A DNA stretch of 7,610 nucleotides from the NCBI GenBank assembly GCA_035544835.1, contig DASZZV010000095.1, positions 1 through 7,610 on the forward strand, in the 5' to 3' direction. Source of the DNA: DASZZV01 sp035544835 (lineage in GTDB: Bacteria; Acidobacteriota; Thermoanaerobaculia; Gp7-AA8). The notes below the pieces were generated by a model. It worked only from the letters and a program-made list of their open reading frames with translations, was not told the DNA's origin and did not search any database. A program made the translations under genes and the position numbers. Below are positions 1 through 6,233 of this stretch, one piece after another (within the stretch, counting starts at the first letter, position 1; each line of letters starts with the position of its first letter).

Positions 1-2210
1 GCTGCGATCTCGTGCACCCGCTCGGTCTCCTGAGCCAGCATCATGGTCCCGCGGGCCTGTTCCCGCGTCGATCGGTTGATCTCGGAAATGTGATCGCTCA
101 TGCGCGAGGTCTGCTCGTGAAGATGACTACTGGCCGCGGACTGTTCCTCCAGCGCCGAAGAGATGTTGTTGGCCATCTCATACGACTCGGCGGCGCTGGT
201 CTGAATCTTCTGCAGCGACCATGCTGCATTCTTGGCCAGATTCGCGCTCTGCGTGACCTGCTCGACGCCGTCGTGCATCGCTCCGACGGCCTCGCGAGAG
301 ACGCGCTGGATTCCCTTGACGATGCCACTGATCTCTTTGGTCTGGCCGCGAGTCCGCTCGGCCAGCTCGCGGATCTCATCGGCCACCACGGTGAAGCCAG
401 CGCCCTGCTCGCCGGCCTGGGCGGCGATGATCGCTGCGTTCAAGGCCAGCAGATTCGTTCGGTCCGTGATCTCCTCGATGACCGACACGATCTGGCTGAT
501 CTGTCCGACGCTGCGTTGCAATTCTTCGACGACCTTGGCCGTGTTGAGCGTAGACGAACGAGCCTCCTGGATTCCCTCGACGGTCTTCTGTACGGCCGAG
601 TCGCCTTCGTTGGCTTCTTCGCGCACCTTGCGTGAGAGGTCGGCGGTCTGGTGTGCGGTTTTGCGCAGCTCGGCGACCGTGGCATCCATCTCCACGACGA
701 ACGACAGCACCTCTTCTCCGATGTTCGCCAGAACCTCCGTCCTCTTCGACATCTCCCGAGCCGCAGCATCCATCTGCGTGGTTGAGGAAGAGCTTTTTTC
801 GACCGACTGAAACAGATAGTCCATGCTCCGCCCGACTTCTTCGGCCGAGGCGAGGAGCTCGGTGGCGCGGCTGGAAGCATCGACGGAGAGATCGGTGACC
901 GTCTCGGCGGCATGAAGGACGGACTCGGTGCTTGCACGGACGTTGAGGACCGCCGCGGACGATGTTTTGGTCAGGGACGTCTGCTCTCGCGCCCGGAGCA
1001 GAAGGTTCTCCGTACCCGCCGTCATGACTCGGACGCCTTCGGTAATCGTCGTTCCGCCCCCGCCGATTCGTCCCAGGAGCAGCCGCAGATTGTCGCGAGT
1101 CGTTCCGAAGCTCGCGGCGAGCATTCCCATTTCGTCATCGGTGAAGATCCGCGGCTGGACTGTGAAATCGCCATCCGCCATCGCCGACGCCATTCGTCGC
1201 AACTGCTTGAGTGGCGAGGAGATCTCTTGGGACAGGAAATACGTCGCCGCGGAGAAAATAGCGGTGGTGAGCAGCGCAATGATCAACGTGTAGAAAGCGA
1301 TCTGCCGCGGGATATTCGCGTATGGACTCCACGGCGTGGAGACCGCGAAGACCGTTCCGTCAGGCAATTGACGGAAAGACATGACGTGGGGGGCGACATA
1401 GGTGGAGCTGTCGCCATTCTGAATGGCCAGAATATGTCCCAACTCCAGCCGGTCGAAAGCCGGTGTCTCACCCGTAGGCGCGATTACCGTCCCGTCCGGC
1501 AGAAAACGATATGCAGAATATCCGTCGGGGAGATCGCCCTTGACTCTGGCCAGCTCCGCTGAGTCGACCGCCGCAGCCACGGTTGCTCTCTGGTAGCTAC
1601 GTTCGAACCACTGACTCGACGAGGCGATTGCCAGCTTCTCCAGTGCCGTCGAGACCCGCGAGGAGACGAGCAGGATCAAGGCCAGCGAACTGAGGATGAA
1701 GAAGCCGATGAAGACGATGGCCATCTTCCTGGCCAGCGAAATCTCACGGCCACGATACGAGACCGTACCCACTCGGAATGACTCACGCAACAGGATGGCT
1801 TTGCCGGCACCGTAGCTCCAGCAGATCGAGGGCCCTGCCGCCGCGGCGGCGGCGACGAGAAAATAACTGAATCCTATCCAGCTTCGCTGTACGAAGGTCG
1901 TCGATAGAACGGCGAAAACGATTGCTGCCAGCCCCCACCCCAGGAGCGAGGAATCGAGCGTCTTTTGAAGACACTGCGACAGGATCGCTCCTCGATCTCC
2001 GCCATCGCCGTGATCCAGTGCATTGAGCTCAGGTGAGAGCTGATATGCGATCCACAGTGCGGCCGAGGTGAAGGTAAGAGTCCCGATGATGGCCAGGTAG
2101 AGCCATTGACGAGCGTCGATCTGCAAGACCTGCCAGAGGAAAAGAATTGCCAGCGGCAGGCTGACGATGGCTGGCGGGACCAGGATCCGAGTGAGGTATC
2201 TTCTTCGCAA
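1..2210 (-). CDS. Methyl-accepting chemotaxis protein with extra N-terminal membrane segments (3' end cut by window)
   Basis: Membrane receptor that would sense a ligand and control a CheA/CheW array. The frame is open from the left edge, so the C-terminus is missing, probably by only a few tens of residues. Numbering from a TTG at 2210: hydrophobic segments at about 9-29, 36-57, 90-107 and 110-130; a fifth at 161-183; an extracytoplasmic loop of about 120 residues (184-303); a sixth segment at 304-326; HAMP at about 327-380 (SPLKQL, then DEMGMLAASF); then a long helical signalling domain. The hairpin tip is near 579-610 (TNLLALNAAIIAAQAGEQG), followed by FTVVADEIRELAER. Family identity is secure. 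The loop matches no sensor domain I can name. The start is uncertain: no ATG fits, no Shine-Dalgarno is visible, and the frame stays open back to a GTG at 2360 inside purF. The residues between (including YESDPTLNVGGNP) look coding, so the true start may lie upstream of 2210. Confidence 0.9.
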   Translation of the reverse strand, partial: MRRRYLTRILVPPAIVSLPLAILFLWQVLQIDARQWLYLAIIGTLTFTSAALWIAYQLSPELNALDHGDGGDRGAILSQCLQKTLDSSLLGWGLAAIVFAVLSTTFVQRSWIGFSYFLVAAAAAAGPSICWSYGAGKAILLRESFRVGTVSYRGREISLARKMAIVFIGFFILSSLALILLVSSRVSTALEKLAIASSSQWFERSYQRATVAAAVDSAELARVKGDLPDGYSAYRFLPDGTVIAPTGETPAFDRLELGHILAIQNGDSSTYVAPHVMSFRQLPDGTVFAVSTPWSPYANIPRQIAFYTLIIALLTTAIFSAATYFLSQEISSPLKQLRRMASAMADGDFTVQPRIFTDDEMGMLAASFGTTRDNLRLLLGRIGGGGTTITEGVRVMTAGTENLLLRAREQTSLTKTSSAAVLNVRASTESVLHAAETVTDLSVDASSRATELLASAEEVGRSMDYLFQSVEKSSSSTTQMDAAAREMSKRTEVLANIGEEVLSFVVEMDATVAELRKTAHQTADLSRKVREEANEGDSAVQKTVEGIQEARSSTLNTAKVVEELQRSVGQISQIVSVIEEITDRTNLLALNAAIIAAQAGEQGAGFTVVADEIRELAERTRGQTKEISGIVKGIQRVSREAVGAMHDGVEQVTQSANLAKNAAWSLQKIQTSAAESYEMANNISSALEEQSAASSHLHEQTSRMSDHISEINRSTREQARGTMMLAQETERVHEIA

Positions 2211-2298
2211 TCTCTGCAGTCTACCCGGATTACCGCCGACATTCAGCGTGGGATCACTTTCGTAGACGATCGCCTTCTCGGGCGCGGTTCCCCGGCCC

Positions 2299-3813
2299 TC
2301 AGCGAGTCGTAGTCGCCAGTACGGGATCCGGCTCCTGAGTCGCCAGATCGTGATACTCACCAGTGAAGCAGGCCGTGCAGTACATACGACGCGGATCTTC
2401 CTCGGCATTCGACACGGCGGTGAGCATCCCTTCGGCCGAGAGGTATCCGAGAGAGTCGGCCTCGATGTACTCGCGGATCTCCTCGATCGATTTGGATCCG
2501 GCGATGAGATCCTGGCGTTGTGGCGTATCGATCCCGTAATAGCAGGGACCAGTGGTCGGTGGCGACGAGATCCTCATGTGGACCTCCTTCGCACCGGCCG
2601 CCTTGAGCATCGTCACGATTTTCCTGGAGGTCGTGCCGCGCACGATCGAGTCATCGATCAGAACGATCCGCTTTCCTGTCACGATCTCCCGAACCGGGTT
2701 GAGCTTGACCTTTACACCGAAATTTCGGATCGACTGTTTCGGCTCGATGAAGGTTCGCCCCACGTAGTGATTGCGGACCAGGCCGAACTCGAACGGAATT
2801 CCCGACTCGTGCGCGTAGCCGAGCGCGGCAAAGACACCGGAGTCGGGAACGGGAACAACCATATCGGCTTCGGCGGGATGTTCCCGCGCCAGCTGCGCGC
2901 CGAGTGCTTTGCGAACCTGCCCGACGTTCTTTCCGAAAATCACCGAATCGGGCCGAGCGAAATAGACATGCTCGAACACACAGCGCGCCTGCTGTTGCGC
3001 CGCTCCGCGCCGGATGGTTCTGTAACGATTCGGAGTCGGTGAGTCGGCTCCGGCGGACTCGATCACCAGGATTTCACCTGGCTCGACTTCGCGGATGACC
3101 GTTGCGCCGATGAGGTCGAAGGCGCACGACTCGGAAGATACGCACAACGATTGATCGAGCCGACCAAGAACGAGCGGACGGAAGCCACGGGGATCGCGGG
3201 CGGCCATCACCTTTCCCGGCGACAGCGCGATGATCGAGAAGGCGCCGCGCACCTGGGACAGGGCATCGGTGAAAGCCCCCTCCAAATCCGGCGCAGGGGA
3301 ACGGGCGATCAGATGCACGATGACCTCGGTGTCGGTCATCGTGTTGAAGATCGCTCCCTCTTTCTCCAGCTTCTCCCTCAGCTCCTTACCGTTGACGAGG
3401 TTGCCGTTATGGGCGATGGCGACCGGCCCCTTGTTCGTCGATGCGACCAGTGGCTGTGCGTTGCACAGCAGCGAGCCGCCGGCAGTCGAATAGCGCACAT
3501 GACCCAGGGCGACGCGACCCGGAAGGCGCAGGAGGCGATCCTGGGTGAAGATATCGGCGACGTAACCCATCTCCTTTTCCACGTGGATCTGCGGAGTGTT
3601 CCGGGCAATGAGCCGCTCGCCCGTGCCGTCGGTCCCCGCCGCCGTGCCGATATTGCTCTCCGACTTGATGCCGTCCGTCGAGATGGATGCGATCCCGGCG
3701 CTCTCCTGGCCGCGATGCTGAAGTGCGTAGAGGCCCAGGTAAGCGAGGTTGGCCGCGTCGTGATGATCGAAGACGCAGAAGACACCACACTCTTCAGTGA
3801 ATTTATCGAACAT
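2299..3813 (-). CDS. purF: Amidophosphoribosyltransferase (glutamine PRPP amidotransferase)
   Basis: Cytosolic enzyme for the first committed step of de novo purine synthesis: PRPP plus glutamine gives 5-phosphoribosylamine, glutamate and pyrophosphate. It has 504 residues. An N-terminal class II glutamine amidotransferase (Ntn) domain follows an 8-residue propeptide; Cys9 in EECGVF would be the nucleophile exposed by cleavage. RYSTAGGS (107-114) and AHNGNL (134-139) are glutaminase motifs. The C-terminal phosphoribosyltransferase domain carries the PRPP loop VLIDDSIVRGTTS (about 384-396). Cys278, Cys424, Cys479 and Cys482 (CTAC) fit the 4Fe-4S ligands of the Bacillus-type enzyme. ATG at 3813 gives the expected short propeptide. 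The protein is longer than usual, largely from a Gly/Thr-rich insertion at about 46-75. ruvA lies 211 nt upstream; the receptor gene follows directly. Confidence 0.97.
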   Translation of the reverse strand: MFDKFTEECGVFCVFDHHDAANLAYLGLYALQHRGQESAGIASISTDGIKSESNIGTAAGTDGTGERLIARNTPQIHVEKEMGYVADIFTQDRLLRLPGRVALGHVRYSTAGGSLLCNAQPLVASTNKGPVAIAHNGNLVNGKELREKLEKEGAIFNTMTDTEVIVHLIARSPAPDLEGAFTDALSQVRGAFSIIALSPGKVMAARDPRGFRPLVLGRLDQSLCVSSESCAFDLIGATVIREVEPGEILVIESAGADSPTPNRYRTIRRGAAQQQARCVFEHVYFARPDSVIFGKNVGQVRKALGAQLAREHPAEADMVVPVPDSGVFAALGYAHESGIPFEFGLVRNHYVGRTFIEPKQSIRNFGVKVKLNPVREIVTGKRIVLIDDSIVRGTTSRKIVTMLKAAGAKEVHMRISSPPTTGPCYYGIDTPQRQDLIAGSKSIEEIREYIEADSLGYLSAEGMLTAVSNAEEDPRRMYCTACFTGEYHDLATQEPDPVLATTTR

Positions 3814-3846
3814 GGAACTCTCAGTCGGGAACGTGCCGGGAGAGCT

Positions 3847-3852
3847 ATTTTA
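3847..3852 (-). promoter_or_regulatory. purF: Possible -10 element for purF
   Basis: Read on the minus strand, TAAAAT lies 33 nt before the purF ATG in the 210-nt gap after ruvA. A start site about 7 nt downstream would give a leader of roughly 26 nt. No good -35 hexamer is visible at 16-18 nt; instead the palindrome GGAAACGCTACGTTTCC (3874-3890) overlaps that position. Call based only on match and position. Confidence 0.35.
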
Positions 3853-3861
3853 GTCCGGATC

Positions 3862-3897
3862 GTGGCGGGTTCGGGAAACGTAGCGTTTCCGCGCCAC
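3862..3897. repeat. Nested palindrome upstream of purF
   Basis: Inner perfect inverted repeat ggaaacg / cgtttcc (3874-3880 and 3884-3890), loop of 3 nt, enclosed by a second inverted repeat gtggcg / cgccac (3862-3867 and 3892-3897). It lies just upstream of the possible purF -10. It could be an operator dyad, an RNA hairpin or part of a palindromic repeat family. There is no U-tract, so it is not a standard terminator. Confidence 0.6.
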
Positions 3898-3920
3898 AAT
3901 CGCACCTGCGAATTTAGTGG

Positions 3921-3939
3921 CCGCAGATTTTATCTGCGG
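3921..3939. repeat. Perfect 8-bp palindrome with 3-nt loop
   Basis: ccgcagat-ttt-atctgcgg is a perfect 8-bp inverted repeat with a 3-nt loop. It shares its architecture, but not its stem sequence, with the palindromes at 3874-3890 and 4003-4021. A smaller dyad, tcgca-cc-tgcga, lies between this one and the nested palindrome. Function unknown. Confidence 0.65.
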
Positions 3940-4002
3940 ATGTTCGTGATGAGCAGCCGAGAGGGCGCGAGGATGGAGTCTTCGGTTCTTGCGCGACGGG
4001 AA

Positions 4003-4021
4003 GCGAAGTTGAAAACTTCGC
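4003..4021. repeat. Perfect 8-bp palindrome just after ruvA stop
   Basis: gcgaagtt-gaa-aacttcgc is a perfect 8-bp inverted repeat with a 3-nt loop, beginning 3 nt beyond the ruvA TAG (4025-4027) in the direction of transcription. Its position suits a 3'-end hairpin of the cysS-ruvA transcript (stability or weak termination). The sequence after it on the minus strand is C-rich rather than a U-tract, so a canonical intrinsic terminator is not supported. Confidence 0.6.
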
Positions 4022-4024
4022 CCA

Positions 4025-4618
4025 CTATTTCGTGAGCTGCCTCAGCGCAGCTTTGAGCAGGTCCGAGAATTCCGGGGTCTCGCCGAGCTGGCCGCGGGCG
4101 GTCTTGATGGCGTTCTCGGCGAAGTTGCTCTTGTAGCCGAGGTTCTGAAGGGCGGAGACGACATCGTCGTCGATGCTGGTTCGGCGAGGAGCGGAGGCTC
4201 TGGGCTCCGTCGCTTCCGGAAGAATCAGCTTGTCGCGAAGCTCGAGGCAGATGCGCTCGGACGTCTTCTTTCCGACGCCGGGGATCGAGGAGAGCCTCCG
4301 CGTATCGCTGCGGACAATCGCTTCCGCCAGGTCCGTGACGTCGATACCCGAAAGGATCACCTGGGCCAGTCGCGGGCCGATTCCGGAGATCGAGATCAAT
4401 TTCTCGAAAGCAAATTTTTCCTCGACCGAGCTGAAGCCATACAGGGCCAGTGCATCTTCACGAACGTGAGTGTGGATCTGCAGGGCCGCGGTGGGCGATC
4501 CTTCCAGCCGATAGTAAGTCGACAGCGGTATCTGCACCATGTAGCCGACGCCACCGGCCAGAACGATCACGCGTTCGGTCGTCAGGGAGTGGATGCGTCC
4601 TTCGAGATAGCCGATCAT
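4025..4618 (-). CDS. ruvA: Holliday junction branch migration protein RuvA
   Basis: Cytosolic DNA-binding subunit of the RuvAB complex. It holds four-way junctions as a tetramer and loads the RuvB helicase for branch migration in recombinational repair. It has 197 residues, normal for the family. MIGYLEGRI opens the N-terminal OB fold (about 1-62). Two helix-hairpin-helix motifs follow (SISGIGPRLAQVIL and SIPGVGKKTSERICLEL). A variable, Ala/Arg-containing linker near 137-147 leads to the RuvB-binding C-terminal domain (DDDVVSALQNLGY to the end). The ATG at 4618 gives the canonical N-terminus. It lies 4 nt beyond the cysS stop, with GGAAG at 4626-4630 as a plausible ribosome site 7 nt upstream, so translation is probably coupled to cysS. 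ruvB and ruvC, frequent neighbours elsewhere, are not in this window. Confidence 0.97.
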   Translation of the reverse strand: MIGYLEGRIHSLTTERVIVLAGGVGYMVQIPLSTYYRLEGSPTAALQIHTHVREDALALYGFSSVEEKFAFEKLISISGIGPRLAQVILSGIDVTDLAEAIVRSDTRRLSSIPGVGKKTSERICLELRDKLILPEATEPRASAPRRTSIDDDVVSALQNLGYKSNFAENAIKTARGQLGETPEFSDLLKAALRQLTK

Positions 4619-4622
4619 GAAA

Positions 4623-6026
4623 TCACTTCCGCCGCCATCTGGTCCCCGTGGCGGTGTCTTCGAGAATGATGCCGCGTGTCAGCAGCTCGTCACGCAGGCG
4701 GTCCGACTCTTTAAAGTCTCTGGCCGTTCGAGCGCCGTTCCGAGCTTGAATCAGCTTCTCGATCTCTTCGTCGAGCGAAGCGCGCTCTTTTTCCAGAAGA
4801 TCGAGCACGACATCAGCATCCCGTACCGCCTCGAGTATTGCCTCGGCATCAACCGCATGGACGCGGCCGGCGTCGATGGCGGTATTGCCTTCGCGAACCA
4901 GCGTGAAGAGCGCACCGAGCGCGGCAGCTGTGTTGAGGTCGTCATCCATGGCCGCTTCGAACTCCGCCAAAAACTGATCTGCCAGCTGGCGTCCCGTCTC
5001 ACCGCCGGAACCGGCCTTGTCGCCGGCGAGCTCAGTGAGGCGGAGAACGAAAAGCTCCAGTCGGTCGAGGGCTGACTTCGCGTCCTCGAGCGACTTCATC
5101 ATAAAGTTCATCCTGGTGCGATGAGGAACGGCCAGCAATGCATAGCGGATCTGGAGCGGTGAGAAGCCCTGCTCCAGCAGGTCACGGAGGGTGAAGAAAT
5201 TACCGGCCGACTTCGACATCTTTCGGTCTTCGACGATGAGGTGCTCGCCGTGAATCCAGTAGCGGACGAATGGCTTCCCTGTAGCCCCTTCGCTTTGAGC
5301 GATCTCGTTCTCGTGATGGGGGAAGATGAGGTCGACGGCACCGGTATGCAGATCGAAGGCTTCACCGAGGTACTTCATCGACATGGCCGAGCACTCCAGA
5401 TGCCATCCCGGACGACCATCACCGATGGCCGCCGGCCACGACGGCTCGCCCTCTTTTTTCGCCTTCCACAACACGAAGTCGCGGGCGCTTTCCTTCTCAT
5501 ACTCGTCGCTCTCGATGCGGGTGAAGGCCGAGCTGCTGTCCTCAATGGTCAGTTGAGCAAGCTTCCCATAGTCCTTCATCGTGGAGATCTTGAAGTAGGT
5601 GGAACCCTCGGCCTCGTAGGTGTGACCGCGCTTCGTCAGCTCGTCGACTAGGTCGAGCATCTCCTGAATGTGTTCGGTGGCCTTCGGGTAGAGATCGGCT
5701 CTTCGGATGCGGAGAGTGTCGATATCCTCGAAAAAGGCCTCGATGTAAGGGGCGGTGTATTCAGTGAGGTTCATCCCCTTCTCGCCGGCGCTGCGGATGA
5801 TCTTGTCCTCGACATCAGTGAGGTTCATCACCTGAGTGACCTTGTAGCCCTTCCACTCCAGGTAGCGACGAAGAAGATCGCCCCACAGAAAGGTCCTGAG
5901 GTTGCCGATGTGGATGAAGTTGTAGACCGTCGGGCCGCAGCAATACATCCGCACCTGCCCCTCCACGAGGGGGTGGAAGGGTTCCAGGGTGCGGGTCAGA
6001 GTGTTGTATAGCCTCAGCTCGGACAT
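4623..6026 (-). CDS. cysS: Cysteinyl-tRNA synthetase
   Basis: Class I aminoacyl-tRNA synthetase charging tRNA-Cys with cysteine in the cytosol. From the ATG at 6026 it has 467 residues, typical for the family. Visible motifs: CGPTVYNFIHIGN (from about residue 30), holding the HIGH-type signature as HIGN, and KMSKS at 269-273. Zinc ligands equivalent to those of the E. coli enzyme are Cys30, Cys212 (HLECSAM), His237 and Glu241 (PHHENE). The C-terminal helical DALR/anticodon region follows to the TGA at 4623. A TTG at 6065 would add 13 Pro/Ser-rich residues, but it coincides with a -35-like TTGACG and gives a poor N-terminus, so I chose ATG 6026. No Shine-Dalgarno precedes that ATG, in line with a nearly leaderless message. 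It is first in a likely cysS-ruvA operon. Confidence 0.97.
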   Translation of the reverse strand: MSELRLYNTLTRTLEPFHPLVEGQVRMYCCGPTVYNFIHIGNLRTFLWGDLLRRYLEWKGYKVTQVMNLTDVEDKIIRSAGEKGMNLTEYTAPYIEAFFEDIDTLRIRRADLYPKATEHIQEMLDLVDELTKRGHTYEAEGSTYFKISTMKDYGKLAQLTIEDSSSAFTRIESDEYEKESARDFVLWKAKKEGEPSWPAAIGDGRPGWHLECSAMSMKYLGEAFDLHTGAVDLIFPHHENEIAQSEGATGKPFVRYWIHGEHLIVEDRKMSKSAGNFFTLRDLLEQGFSPLQIRYALLAVPHRTRMNFMMKSLEDAKSALDRLELFVLRLTELAGDKAGSGGETGRQLADQFLAEFEAAMDDDLNTAAALGALFTLVREGNTAIDAGRVHAVDAEAILEAVRDADVVLDLLEKERASLDEEIEKLIQARNGARTARDFKESDRLRDELLTRGIILEDTATGTRWRRK

Positions 6027-6036
6027 CGGAGCGGCG

Positions 6037-6065
6037 AGGTTAGAGGAGGGGGAGGGAGGCGTCAA
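6037..6065 (-). promoter_or_regulatory. cysS: Sigma70-like promoter for cysS-ruvA
   Basis: On the minus strand TTGACG (6060-6065) is followed after exactly 17 nt by TAACCT (6037-6042), which ends 10 nt before the cysS ATG. The -35 match is strong and the -10 is moderate. The expected start site is about 3-4 nt before the ATG, so the transcript would be almost leaderless, which agrees with the absence of a ribosome-binding site. Confidence 0.5.
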
Positions 6066-6099
6066 GGGGGGTTGAGTGGAAGGAGGGAGAATGACGGGA

Positions 6100-6187
6100 A
6101 GAATGAAGATGAAGAATGAAGAATGAAGAATGGAGAATGAAGAATGGAGAATGAAGAATTGTGAATTGGGAACTGTGAATTGGGGTT
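6100..6187. repeat. Heptamer tandem repeat array
   Basis: On the plus strand, units of 7 bp follow each other: agaatga, agaatga, agaatgg, agaatga, agaatgg, agaatga from 6113 to 6154. They continue in register as agaattg, tgaattg, ggaactg, tgaattg to 6182. An earlier agaatga at 6100 is followed by a 6-bp unit. The last part also reads as two 14-bp copies (6160-6173 and 6174-6187). The array is purine-rich on this strand and ends 35 bp upstream of the cysS -35. There is no coding capacity; copy number could vary by slippage. Confidence 0.85.
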
Positions 6188-6199
6188 TTATCTTCTCTC

Positions 6200-6233
6200 A
6201 GCCGGGGTGAGAGGCCGGGCTAGGACCCCGGCT
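6200..6233 (-). terminator. GC-rich hairpin at the end of btpA
   Basis: agccggggt (6200-6208) and accccggct (6225-6233) form a perfect 9-bp inverted repeat with a 16-nt loop. One arm lies inside the last codons of btpA and the other just past its TAG. An alternative inner pairing, gccggg with cccggc, is possible. On the minus strand it is followed by GAGAGAAGATAAAACC rather than a U-tract, so it may be a weak terminator or an mRNA 3' stabiliser. Confidence 0.4.

Noticed and set aside
12..1562. Long plus-strand reading frames over the receptor gene (for example 12-635 and 912-1562)
   Set aside because: The minus strand in the same region encodes a continuous receptor with membrane segments, HAMP and the signalling tip; the plus-strand products are Arg/Leu-rich antisense shadows.
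3866..3880. Bacillus-type PurR box (CCGAAC core) upstream of purF
   Set aside because: Only one CCGAAC core, in GC-rich context without the AT-rich flanks or the second inverted box expected for that regulator.
4003..4021. Intrinsic terminator after ruvA
   Set aside because: The stem is good but no U-tract follows on the minus strand, so it is listed as a palindrome only.
3151..4035. 294-codon plus-strand frame running across purF and the ruvA-purF gap
   Set aside because: It is antisense to clear purF codons, has no recognisable domain, and its end lies in the palindrome cluster.
6027..6065. cysS start at the TTG at 6065
   Set aside because: It would add a Pro/Ser-rich 13-residue extension from pyrimidine-rich DNA and coincides with the TTGACG -35; the ATG at 6026 gives a normal family N-terminus.
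6100..6187. CRISPR-like array
   Set aside because: Units are 7 bp and contiguous, with no spacers; this is a simple tandem repeat.
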